Of a stretch of DNA of 64,000 bases, positions 26,285 to 34,736 are shown piece by piece (position 1 is the stretch's first letter; every line of letters starts with the position of its first letter). The stretch is from Affinundibacterium fentianense (GTDB lineage Bacteria > Pseudomonadota > Gammaproteobacteria > Burkholderiales > Burkholderiaceae_D). The position numbers were made by a program, and so were the translations under genes. The stretch lies in the NCBI RefSeq assembly GCF_018139545.1, contig NZ_JAGSPJ010000004.1, positions 310,001 to 374,000 of the forward strand, given 5' to 3'. The notes beneath the pieces were generated by a model that was not told where the DNA came from, did no database searches, and saw only the letters and a list, made by a program, of their open reading frames with translations.

Positions 26285-28183
26285 TTACTTCTTCTGCCCT
26301 TCTCCCACGAACGCTTTCGCTTCGGCACCAACACGTATCACGCGAATTTGACGAACTTCGCCACCGCTACCCAATTTTTCTAAGGCATCTTGGCCAGCCT
26401 TGATACTGCCAATTGCGATAAACCCATCTGGTAGAGCGGCGCCCGAAGATTGACCAATCAGCATTTTGCCTTGTCCATTCATTGCAAAATAGGAGCTGGT
26501 ATTTGTTACGGACGAAACTTCACTCAACATCGTGTCTGGCCAAGTACCATTCAAACTTAAGACGAATTTCCCATCATCTAGATGCATCTGACCGATCGCT
26601 GGTGCTGGTGTGGCTGGTCGAGGTGCGCCTGGGTTAAATGCTGCTGGTTTGTAATGGGTCTCAAGCTGCCCCACTAAACGTGCGATAGACGCTGGTGCCG
26701 CACGGGCTTGCAGTTCAAGCAGGATATTACCTTGTGCCGTGCTAACCTCGACATACAAACCCGCAGGTAAATAGTAAGCATCACGGCTAAGGGCTTCTGG
26801 TGCGTTAGCAACTTCATAGGCCATCAAGGCGATCGCGATTGCAGAATGCTGCTGTGCTTTGGCGTAGGGAAGGACTTCATTGTATGTATCGAATAGAGTA
26901 TGCCAAGTACGACCATAATTGAAATCTGTCTTATTCGTCGCGGATGGCGTCGGCACGCCCTTCATCGAAAAGGCAGACGCGTCAGTGCCTGATAAGGCCT
27001 CCGCGCGTATGCGAGGATAATCACTGGTCTTCACCTCAAAGCCAAACTCAGAGACGAACTGAACAGCGCCTTGCAAGCTATTGGCAACCCGCATGAATGG
27101 GGCTTTCCATGCGCTGGGCACAGTAATACCGGAAATGGCACCTGGCGCACCATCACGGTTGAGCATCATCACCACCTTGTCGAGCTCTTTCAGATGTTTT
27201 TCAGTATAAGCCGCTGCCCCCACAATGCCTAACTCTTCACCAGCCGATGCCAACATGACGATACTACGTCTGGGCTTTGCGCCAGCCTTCGCGAGCAATC
27301 GCATGGCTTCGATCGTGGGTGACACGCCCGAACCATCGTCCACTGCACCCGTTGCACTATCAAAACTATCGAGATGCGCTCCAATCACGACATATTCATC
27401 TGGCTTCTCGCTCCCAAGGATCTTCGCAACCACATTGTGGTAGGGCACAGGCCCTGGATAAAACCAATTGCGGATATCAAACTCCAATTCAACTTTCTCG
27501 CCATTTTTCACCAACTGTTGAATTTCGTTGTAATGATCTGCTGTTAACTTGATATCGGGCATCGTCGGTAGCTTATCCCAGCTACTTGGTTTTGCATCCA
27601 ATAAGGCCAGCGGTTCCTTGCCTGCCTGCAAAGTCCCCAGCGCTCCCGCTTCCATTAATTTAAGGCTGACTGGATCGGGCTTATACTCCTTACGACCATC
27701 GCGTCCCATCCCACGGCTTTCACCCGGAATGAGAACCCAGGCATTTTTGAATTCAGCCATTCTCGTTATCGCCTCGGCCTCATTCGCTGGGCCGATCACG
27801 GCAACGCCTCGTTGTACACCTTTGGTACCTGCGGTATAACTCGGCGTACCAAACCGTAGAGTCTTCTCAGTTGGCGCGATCATCTTGCCAAACCATGGGC
27901 CGCGATTAAAACCTAATGGTTGTTGTGCGGCTTCCTCAAGTTCGGCTTGAATACCCCATTGACGCATTTGATCACGCGTCCAGCGAGCAGCATGCGTGAA
28001 ATTATCACTCCCCGCCATACGACCACCGAAGCGATTGGTCAACACATCTAACCAAGTCATTGCTTGCGGATCTTGTAAGCCAATTTCGACTATCTTCTTA
28101 GAAGTGGCGTCTTGCGCAAGACTAAGCGGGCTAAAGCCGAATAGAAGGGATATTGCGAGTATACGGAATTGCGATTGTTTCAT
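26285..28183 (-). CDS. M28 zinc peptidase with C-terminal cyclophilin-like domain
   Basis: A 632-residue exported protein. Start at the ATG at 28183 with GAGGCAAA upstream; signal peptide of about 23 residues ending LSLAQ. The middle carries the M28 aminopeptidase domain, with ligands H270 and D282 or D283, the catalytic Glu pair E316/E317 in SAGEELG, D344 in NRDG and H428 in TWHTLFD; a PA-like insert is likely at about 100-240. After residue 476 the sequence turns into what looks like a diverged cyclophilin-type peptidyl-prolyl isomerase domain (GNILLELQARAAPASIARLV, then SSYFAMNGQGKML and GSIKAGQDALEKL). Such a pairing would combine peptide-bond isomerisation with aminopeptidase action in the periplasm. 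It is not in the sugar regulon. Confidence 0.88.
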   Translation of the reverse strand: MKQSQFRILAISLLFGFSPLSLAQDATSKKIVEIGLQDPQAMTWLDVLTNRFGGRMAGSDNFTHAARWTRDQMRQWGIQAELEEAAQQPLGFNRGPWFGKMIAPTEKTLRFGTPSYTAGTKGVQRGVAVIGPANEAEAITRMAEFKNAWVLIPGESRGMGRDGRKEYKPDPVSLKLMEAGALGTLQAGKEPLALLDAKPSSWDKLPTMPDIKLTADHYNEIQQLVKNGEKVELEFDIRNWFYPGPVPYHNVVAKILGSEKPDEYVVIGAHLDSFDSATGAVDDGSGVSPTIEAMRLLAKAGAKPRRSIVMLASAGEELGIVGAAAYTEKHLKELDKVVMMLNRDGAPGAISGITVPSAWKAPFMRVANSLQGAVQFVSEFGFEVKTSDYPRIRAEALSGTDASAFSMKGVPTPSATNKTDFNYGRTWHTLFDTYNEVLPYAKAQQHSAIAIALMAYEVANAPEALSRDAYYLPAGLYVEVSTAQGNILLELQARAAPASIARLVGQLETHYKPAAFNPGAPRPATPAPAIGQMHLDDGKFVLSLNGTWPDTMLSEVSSVTNTSSYFAMNGQGKMLIGQSSGAALPDGFIAIGSIKAGQDALEKLGSGGEVRQIRVIRVGAEAKAFVGEGQKK

Positions 28184-28424
28184 TTTGCCTCGACAAGAAA
28201 GTGGAGTGATCATGCAAGTGAGACTATTCAAAGTGCTCCTCTGCATTGAAAAGACAGATCACCACACACACTTGTGGGCTGGTCACGCCATCAGACGCCA
28301 AATCGAATTCGCTGCCACATTATCAGGCCGCGAAAGATCGCTTGCTCATCCTAAGTAAGCTGATCTGTCCGCGCGATTCGACCCTAGTTCGATCGGCAAG
28401 TTCCCAACTAAGGGTATTTCCTGA

Positions 28425-29936
28425 TCAGGCCGCCTGTTTCGCCATACAGTGGGTTCGAATATAGTCTAGATGCATAGGCATGGCTTCCACACATTTTCGA
28501 ATGACTGCTTGGGTGTTGTAAAGGAAGCCCTCGATTTCTTCTTGGTTGCGTTGGTCCACCACGGGACTGTAGCGACGCGGGCGCATGCCTTGACCATGCA
28601 TGACCTGCAACCAACTGTCTTCGGGAAACAATTCTTCGTTTTCACGCAAAATGCGGCCATGACTGGAAAATAGATCAAGTTTCAACTGCAAACTTTCGGG
28701 AACTTCCATTTCACGACAGTAACGCCAAAAGTCGGAGTCATCCCGTTGATTCACTTTGTAATGCAAAATCAAGAAATCACGAATCTGTGCATATTCTTTA
28801 TCTGTCAAGCGATTGTAGTTATCGATATCCACTTGATCGAAATCTTTATCTGGGAAGAAGCTCAGTAGGCGCATCAAACCTGTCTTGACCATGTGAATGC
28901 TGGTGGATTCTAAGGGTTCCATAAATCCCCCTGATAGACCAATCGCCAGACAATTTTTGTTCCAAGCTTGCTTGCGTTTTCCTGTAGTAAATTTGATTTG
29001 ACGCGGCTCTGCCAAAGGCTGCCCATCCAAATTTTTCATAAGAATTGTTTCAGCAGCCTGGTAGTCCATAAAGCGACTAGAGAAAACGTGGCCATTACCG
29101 ATGCGGTGTTGCAACGGTATACGCCACTGCCAACCCGCACTATGAGCGGTCGAACGCGTATGCGCTTGCGCCGATCCAGCAGGGCTGCACGGTACCGCAA
29201 TTGCCGTGTCACAAGGTAGCCAATGGCTCCAATCTTCATATCCGGTGTGCAAGGCCTTTTCAATCAACAGACCAACCATCCCTGAACAATCGATAAAGAA
29301 ATCGCCGTGAATAGTCTCACCATTTTCCATCACGACAGCATCGATAAATCCATCTTCTCGCAGCAGGGTTTGTACGATTCTCCCTTCTGTTCTTTTCACT
29401 CCGCGCTGTTCAGCGTAGCCGCGTAAATATTTCGCGTATAAACCCGCATCAAAATGGTAAGCGTAAGAAAGATCGGCCAATGGAGAATTAGGTAAATCGG
29501 GTCTTCCAGTACTAAATCGCCCCATCATGCTGGCGACGGTATTAATCGAATAGGGTTCAAGTCCACCCGCGAGCCCCTGCTGGTTCAATTTGAGCCAATA
29601 GTGGTAAAAATTGGCCATGGGTTGATCACGTCCAACCGAACCAAAGCCATGAAAATATTTACTGTTATTCAGCCCCCAATTGACGAATTCAATGCCTAAT
29701 TTGAATGTACCTTGAGTATGTCGAATAAAGTCGTTTTCATCGATACCCAGATGCATATTGAAATTGCGAATACTAGGGATCGTCGCTTCGCCAACACCGA
29801 TGGTAGAGATTTGATCGGATTCAATCAGGCGATAGTGATACCCGTGAGGGAGCAGTTGCGACAAGGCTGCCGCACTCATCCAACCGGCGGTTCCTCCACC
29901 CACAATGACGATATTTTTGATGCGTCGATCTGACAT
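28425..29936 (-). CDS. Tryptophan-halogenase-like FAD protein (second copy)
   Basis: A 503-residue paralogue of the protein at 16228-17814, strongly similar along the whole length. It has the FAD motif GGGTAGWM at about 13-20, K79 in FKLGIEFVNW (the same position as in PrnA), the WxWxIP motif at W269-P274, and EPLESTSIHM. AAGGATGGACT stands before the ATG. It lies downstream of the TonB receptor gene in the same direction, but a strong terminator (30073-30123) separates the two, so it may be expressed from read-through or its own promoter. The substrate is unknown; the position next to the receptor suggests it acts on an imported compound or on a molecule needed for uptake. Confidence 0.9.
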   Translation of the reverse strand: MSDRRIKNIVIVGGGTAGWMSAAALSQLLPHGYHYRLIESDQISTIGVGEATIPSIRNFNMHLGIDENDFIRHTQGTFKLGIEFVNWGLNNSKYFHGFGSVGRDQPMANFYHYWLKLNQQGLAGGLEPYSINTVASMMGRFSTGRPDLPNSPLADLSYAYHFDAGLYAKYLRGYAEQRGVKRTEGRIVQTLLREDGFIDAVVMENGETIHGDFFIDCSGMVGLLIEKALHTGYEDWSHWLPCDTAIAVPCSPAGSAQAHTRSTAHSAGWQWRIPLQHRIGNGHVFSSRFMDYQAAETILMKNLDGQPLAEPRQIKFTTGKRKQAWNKNCLAIGLSGGFMEPLESTSIHMVKTGLMRLLSFFPDKDFDQVDIDNYNRLTDKEYAQIRDFLILHYKVNQRDDSDFWRYCREMEVPESLQLKLDLFSSHGRILRENEELFPEDSWLQVMHGQGMRPRRYSPVVDQRNQEEIEGFLYNTQAVIRKCVEAMPMHLDYIRTHCMAKQAA

Positions 29937-30072
29937 AGTCCATCCTTATATGGGGTGTAATACTGTTGTGCCGAGTCAAGCATTTCTATTTTGGCAGTTC
30001 AATATGTATGTCGTGAAGGAATGCTTGCTCGATTCTCATCTATCGATTTATTCACTCACATCAACTCTTTGA

Positions 30073-30123
30073 ACAAAAAAGAGCCTATGCATATCCATTG
30101 TATTGATGGATTTACATAGACTC
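30073..30123 (-). terminator. Terminator between TonB receptor and second halogenase
   Basis: On the minus strand an imperfect hairpin (GAG-CTATG-...-ATCCAT arms, six-base loop) ends in TTTTTTG. It lies 60 bases past the receptor stop. Confidence 0.75.
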
Positions 30124-30182
30124 AATCACCCCGAGGAATGCAAGAGAAATCGGTAGACTTATTTGTCTTTTTTTAGCATTTT

Positions 30183-32888
30183 TTAGTAGTTAAATCCAAA
30201 TCGCACACCAAACATACGCGGTTCGACTGGTGCGTAATTCATTTGTGCGCCAACCCCACTTCCGCGCCAGTAAGCTGCTTTGCTGTCGGTCGCATTTCGC
30301 ACAAACAATTCAGCGTGCCATTGATCTTCTGGTGCGTCGAGACGTACAGATGCATCAACCAAGGTGTACGCTTTTTGGAAGCGACCAATATGTGCGAATT
30401 CATCATTTCTGACATCAAAGTACGCTTTGTCACGCCAGTTCATTTTGATATACGGAGTGATCGCAAAACCACTTGGCAAATCAAATTTTTGTGAGAAATT
30501 CAGCATGAAGGTACGGCGTGGCGCATTCGGCAAATTATTGTTCGTGACGTCATATAAACGTTTACCATTGTCAGGACCGATTCCAGTGTATGGTGCTGGA
30601 CAAGGTGTCAAGCCGAACTCTGTACGCGCATCGCAATTGTAATCATCGCTGTATGAGCCGTAATCATGAATTTTGGTGTCGAGCAAAGTAAATGCGCCAC
30701 CAATTTTGCCGCCTGGCCATGGTTTGTAATCCCACTCCACTTCTAGACCACGGATCTTCGTGTTACCAACGTTGATCGTGCGCCAAGTTTCGTACACGTC
30801 GCATTTTGGTTGGTCAGACGTACATGGCAATGGTGTTTTGTATTTGCTGACGAAATAAGTCCCTGTCAATTGTTGGTCTTTGTAATTCATCGCAAATGCG
30901 ACAGCAGACAAGCTTAAGGTATTGTCGAGGAATTTTCCTTTATAACCCAGTTCGAAGTTCGTCACCAGTTCAGGCTTATATGGCAAGAAGGTTTCGGAAT
31001 TCGGTTTGCCATCGGCACAAACACGTTGGACTGGGTCGGTTGCACTGCCGCCGCACGCTAAAGTGCGATCGCCAAAACCACCCGCTTTATAACCCGTTGC
31101 CAAAGCAGCGTAGGCCATTTCATTTTTGTTGATTTGCGTTTGCAAACCTAAACGCCATGTCGCTTTATGCCATTTTTCGCTATGATCATTTTTGCTTGGC
31201 GTTCCGTAGAGATGATATGCCGCTGCACTACCACCTGGGCCGTAATTTAAGTCATTTCCCTGTGGCAGATGGTATCCAGGCGTACCTGGTTCACCTGGAT
31301 CGAAGCCGCCATTATAGAATTCCTTCTGACCCCACCAACCACCTAAGTTGAGTCCATCTTTGTCAGTTTTACTGTCTGCGCTGTAACGTGCGCCGAAAGT
31401 CGCTGTCCAAGTTGGCGCAAATTCCCAATCAGCTTGCGCAAATACCGCTTTCGCATCCACTTGACGGTCTGGCTGGGCGTAAAAAGCACCGGAGGCTAAA
31501 CCAACTGGGGCACGATACAGATCGACAACTTCGTAATTGATCTGGTTTTTCTCATGCATCCAAAACAAACCTGCCACATATTTCAGACTGTCAACACGTT
31601 GTTTGAATTGCAGTTCATGGACGGTTGACACATATTTGGAATCGACGGTTTGTTGGTATTGATCTGCCAAAGGCCACGTACCCCAGTTGTTGCCACCTGC
31701 TATGCGCGGATGATCTTGGGTGATTTGGAATGGTAGAGCCGTTTGGTTACCTTTATCATTATCATACAGCTGACTACGACGCTGATCTGCTAGTGCAAAG
31801 TTATAGTCCAAGCTCGCATCATTGCTGATATTCCAGTTCGAACCAGCGCGCAAGGTACGGATCTTCATATCGGTCATACCAGGCACATTGATCTTCAAAT
31901 CGAAGCGGCCCCATCCTGTAGGACAAGCGTAGCGTGTCCCTCTCACTGAGTCGCAATCTTTGAACGCCGTACCACCCGCACTAGAGTCTTGAAACTCTTC
32001 GTACGTTGCGTGTAACTTCCAGTCACGATTGACCTTGTACAAAGCAGACAAGCGAGCAGCCCACTCGTTTTGATTGGTGTAATAGTCGCTAGGATCTACT
32101 TTGCGATTCCAACGTTGGATATTGTCGGGAATGCCGTCTGGGATCCAACCTTTTGAGGGTAAGTTCGCTTCACTAAAATCTTGCATTTGGTTCGCATAAC
32201 CGTCGCGCGTCACTTTCATGATTGCAGCGCGGATCGCGAGATCATCACTTATTTTGATGTTCTGAATTGCGTGAACTTGACGTTTATTGTAATTGCCTAA
32301 CTCGAGCTCTGCACTTCCATAGTTCCCACGAAAATCTGGTTTCGCGGAAATCACGTTAATCGTACCGCCAGTTGAGTTGCGGCCGAAGAGCGTTCCTTGA
32401 GGTCCGCGCAAGACTTCAACTTGCGCAACGTCGAACATCAAGGCTTGTGCACCTTGAGGACGCGGTGAATACATTCCATCAACGTGGAATCCTACAGCGG
32501 GATCGCCGATTTCGGTGGTGTTACTGGAAGTAATACCGCGTATCGTCACTTGAATCGCAGAATCATTCGATTGCACGATGGTGACGTTAGGAATTTCGTT
32601 GGCCAAATCTTTTGCACTTGTCACCCCCATGCGTGCCAAGCTTTCTTGGTTGAATGCTGTCACGGCGAGCGGTGTTCGTAGCAGTGAAGTCGAGTAACGC
32701 GTGGCGGTCACATTGACTTCTTGAATCTTATCTGACTCTTTGTTGTCGTTTTTCTTTGGGCTTACGGGCTCATTGGTTTTGCTTTGGTCAGCGACTGTTT
32801 GCTGCGCTTGCGCGTGCATTGTCATCAATCCGCAAGCGCCGGCTACTGCGACGCTCATAAGAGTTCTTTTGGTTTTCAGATGAAACAT
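30183..32888 (-). CDS. TonB-dependent receptor, sugar-locus type
   Basis: A 901-residue outer-membrane receptor. Signal peptide of about 28 residues ending AQAQ; a Lys/Asn/Asp-rich linker with DKIQEVNVTATRYST (about 53-67) is the probable TonB box region; the plug domain runs to about residue 190 with VLRGPQGTLFGRNSTGGTINVIS; the rest is a 22-strand barrel ending in FGVRFGFNY with a terminal aromatic residue. AAGGAGACAAC precedes the ATG. Two LacI-type operators (33273 and 33337) surround a strong promoter about 400 bases upstream. Its place in the regulon implies that it imports beta-glucan oligosaccharides. Confidence 0.93.
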   Translation of the reverse strand: MFHLKTKRTLMSVAVAGACGLMTMHAQAQQTVADQSKTNEPVSPKKNDNKESDKIQEVNVTATRYSTSLLRTPLAVTAFNQESLARMGVTSAKDLANEIPNVTIVQSNDSAIQVTIRGITSSNTTEIGDPAVGFHVDGMYSPRPQGAQALMFDVAQVEVLRGPQGTLFGRNSTGGTINVISAKPDFRGNYGSAELELGNYNKRQVHAIQNIKISDDLAIRAAIMKVTRDGYANQMQDFSEANLPSKGWIPDGIPDNIQRWNRKVDPSDYYTNQNEWAARLSALYKVNRDWKLHATYEEFQDSSAGGTAFKDCDSVRGTRYACPTGWGRFDLKINVPGMTDMKIRTLRAGSNWNISNDASLDYNFALADQRRSQLYDNDKGNQTALPFQITQDHPRIAGGNNWGTWPLADQYQQTVDSKYVSTVHELQFKQRVDSLKYVAGLFWMHEKNQINYEVVDLYRAPVGLASGAFYAQPDRQVDAKAVFAQADWEFAPTWTATFGARYSADSKTDKDGLNLGGWWGQKEFYNGGFDPGEPGTPGYHLPQGNDLNYGPGGSAAAYHLYGTPSKNDHSEKWHKATWRLGLQTQINKNEMAYAALATGYKAGGFGDRTLACGGSATDPVQRVCADGKPNSETFLPYKPELVTNFELGYKGKFLDNTLSLSAVAFAMNYKDQQLTGTYFVSKYKTPLPCTSDQPKCDVYETWRTINVGNTKIRGLEVEWDYKPWPGGKIGGAFTLLDTKIHDYGSYSDDYNCDARTEFGLTPCPAPYTGIGPDNGKRLYDVTNNNLPNAPRRTFMLNFSQKFDLPSGFAITPYIKMNWRDKAYFDVRNDEFAHIGRFQKAYTLVDASVRLDAPEDQWHAELFVRNATDSKAAYWRGSGVGAQMNYAPVEPRMFGVRFGFNY

Positions 32889-33272
32889 GTTGTCTCCTTG
32901 TTGAGATAGGCAATCAGCACTATCTGCTGTCCTTCAATCTTATCAGGCGACTGTGTCGCCATTTCTTGATTTGCTGTTGAATTACTTGTTTTATTGCGAC
33001 TTCTTGACTTGCTTTTACTTGATCCTCAAGCGTTGTTTGATTCAGTTACATCGTGCTGCAGCGCTTGTTGACTCTTCATGCTTAGGCTTCAGTTTTCTTC
33101 GATTTCACGTCGCTGCCAGAGATTCTTCCGTGAGCACAGTGATTCAAACTGAGTCACAAATTCAGGGTTCCTGCTTTCGCACTTTTTTGCGTCTTTCAAT
33201 CGAGCGTCTGACTCTTTTGTTGATCGACAGTTTCAAAAAATCAGATGAATTTCTTGAATTAGGTGCCATAAG

Positions 33273-33286
33273 TGGAATCGTTTCCA
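33273..33286. promoter_or_regulatory. LacI-family operator E (TonB receptor, downstream of promoter)
   Basis: TGGAATCGTTTCCA, the same as operator B. It would cover bases about +6 to +19 of the receptor transcript. Confidence 0.78.
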
Positions 33287-33298
33287 TTTGTGATTTGG

Positions 33299-33328
33299 AA
33301 TATAGCACTCATTAAAAAATAGTGTCAA
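33299..33328 (-). promoter_or_regulatory. Strong sigma70 promoter of the TonB receptor
   Basis: On the minus strand a perfect TTGACA (33328-33323) and TATATT (33304-33299) are 18 bases apart. It lies exactly between operators E and F. Predicted transcription start near 33292. Confidence 0.75.
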
Positions 33329-33336
33329 CAATTTTT

Positions 33337-33350
33337 TGGAAACGTTCCCA
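33337..33350. promoter_or_regulatory. LacI-family operator F (TonB receptor, upstream of promoter)
   Basis: TGGAAACGTTCCCA, one mismatched base pair away from a perfect palindrome. The centre is 64 bases from operator E. Confidence 0.75.
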
Positions 33351-33632
33351 ATTTGTGTTTTTTTGCGACATTTTTGTCAGCTTTAGGATGAAGAATGCGG
33401 GAATATATGTCGTGCTTAAAGAATCTAAGAGAATGCGTTATTACTTCTCCCAATCATCAATTGCATGGAGCTGAAAGAATGAAATTGGGTGATGAAATAC
33501 AGGAATCTACCCGCCGCTCTTCACCAGCAAAGCGTTCCCAGCCTGACGGGCTCATCGCAACCATTCTTGCATTTCGTGCGCGGTAATTCTCAATCTTTTA
33601 TTGGAAAAGAGGAGTCACTGACGCGATTATCC

Positions 33633-33641
33633 TGTGGATAA
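33633..33641 (-). promoter_or_regulatory. DnaA box
   Basis: TGTGGATAA, that is TTATCCACA on the minus strand, a perfect consensus match, within the A+T-rich stretch before the PPK2 stop. Confidence 0.5.
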
Positions 33642-33792
33642 CTTTGTGAATATTTTTTGAATAATTTAGTACCCCAAGGAATCAACATAGAGTCTAGCTG
33701 AGATTTGCTCTATAAGTATATGAAAAATAAGGGAATTTTACGATGTTAAATTTTGTTAAACAATTTCTTGACTGAAATTATTCTTAAAATTT

Positions 33793-33801
33793 TGTGGATA
33801 A
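33793..33801 (-). promoter_or_regulatory. DnaA box
   Basis: A second perfect TGTGGATAA, 160 bases from the first, in the same orientation. Confidence 0.5.
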
Positions 33802-33858
33802 GATGCAGGCTATGAGAATAGCCAAGAATAAGTTTAGCTAGTTAGCAATGGATTTTGT

Positions 33859-34668
33859 CTAATCAACCTGGATCGCAAAGTACTCAGGATGAGGGACTGG
33901 GTAGTGCAAATCCATCTTTGCCAAAGTTTCTGCCACGATACTTGCGATAATTAAATTTCGCTGTGTTTTCGAATTGGAAGGGACAATGTGCCAAGGGGCA
34001 TAGTCTGTATGGGTAGCCCGAATTGTGGTTTGATAAACCGTCTGATAAGCTTCCCATGATTGACGCTCAAGCAAATCCTGTTCACTGAATTTCCAATGTT
34101 TATTCGGGTCTTGCAAACGTTCTTCTAGTCGCTTTTTTTGTTCATCTTTCGCGATGTGTAAAAAGAACTTCAAGATGGTGGTACCAGTCTCATGCAGCAT
34201 ACGCTCAAACGCATTGATATGCGCATAGCGTCGCTTGGCTTCAGAATGGTCAATCAATTGGTGAACTTGTGTGATCAGAACATCTTCATAATGGCTACGA
34301 TTGAAGATGACCAACTCACCTGCCGCTGGGACCTGTTGATGAATTCTCCACAAAAAGTCATGGTCTAATTCATGTGGACTCGGCGTTTTAAAGCTGACGC
34401 TACGAACACCGGCTGGGTTCGCAGCACCAAACACCACTCGCACTGTTCCATCTTTTCCTGAGGTGTCCATGCCCTGCAAAATAATCAGCACTTTATGTTG
34501 ATGCTGGGCATACAAGATATTTTGAAATTCGGCAATTTGTACGCTGATTTCGGTCGTCTTTTGTTTCATCAACTGCTTCGTCGATTCGGTGAATAAAGGA
34601 CGATGTGCAGCGTTCTTGTCCAACAAAACGAATTTGTCCGAAGCTAAAAATTGTGTGGAAATAGTCAT
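33859..34668 (-). CDS. Polyphosphate kinase 2 family protein
   Basis: A 269-residue PPK2-family phosphotransferase (nucleotide kinase using polyphosphate). Start at the ATG at 34668 with GGAGAAAGATC upstream; the frame continues open to 34740. The Walker A GMDTSGKDG is at about 66-74 (K72), the FNRSHYEDV motif with conserved Arg, Tyr and Asp at about 122-130, and the lid-like KKRLEERLQDPNKHWKF near residue 178. The one-domain size fits class I PPK2, or the class III enzymes that act on AMP and ADP; I cannot tell which. It is not linked to ATP synthase by known operon logic but lies next to it. Confidence 0.9.
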   Translation of the reverse strand: MTISTQFLASDKFVLLDKNAAHRPLFTESTKQLMKQKTTEISVQIAEFQNILYAQHQHKVLIILQGMDTSGKDGTVRVVFGAANPAGVRSVSFKTPSPHELDHDFLWRIHQQVPAAGELVIFNRSHYEDVLITQVHQLIDHSEAKRRYAHINAFERMLHETGTTILKFFLHIAKDEQKKRLEERLQDPNKHWKFSEQDLLERQSWEAYQTVYQTTIRATHTDYAPWHIVPSNSKTQRNLIIASIVAETLAKMDLHYPVPHPEYFAIQVD

Positions 34669-34736
34669 ATGATCTTTCTCCATCTTGGTGTGCGGTGAAA
34701 AGTATTTTTTGATTGTACTTCTGCTCCGACACGAAG

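Larger units (their letters stand above)
32889..33858. other. Intergenic region of 970 bases: receptor leader, promoter with two operators, AT-rich tract
   Basis: From 32889 to about 33292 the minus strand is the predicted leader of the TonB receptor mRNA, about 400 bases and purine-rich. A promoter and operators E and F lie at 33273-33350. From 33600 to 33858 it is A+T-rich and holds two perfect DnaA boxes. Open frames at 32953-33315 and 33395-33586 look accidental. Confidence 0.6.

Noticed and set aside
28184..28424. Search for a LacI-type operator before the M28 peptidase gene or before the second halogenase
   Set aside because: No TGGAA-N4-TTCCA-like sequence was found here or at 29937-30182, so these genes are not assigned their own site.
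32953..33315. 120-codon plus-strand frame opposite the TonB receptor leader
   Set aside because: Crosses operator E, has no ribosome site and its product is Leu/Ser/Cys-rich without features.
33395..33586. 63-codon plus-strand frame
   Set aside because: No ribosome site or recognisable feature; near a strong minus-strand promoter. Kept as non-coding, though a real small gene cannot be fully excluded.
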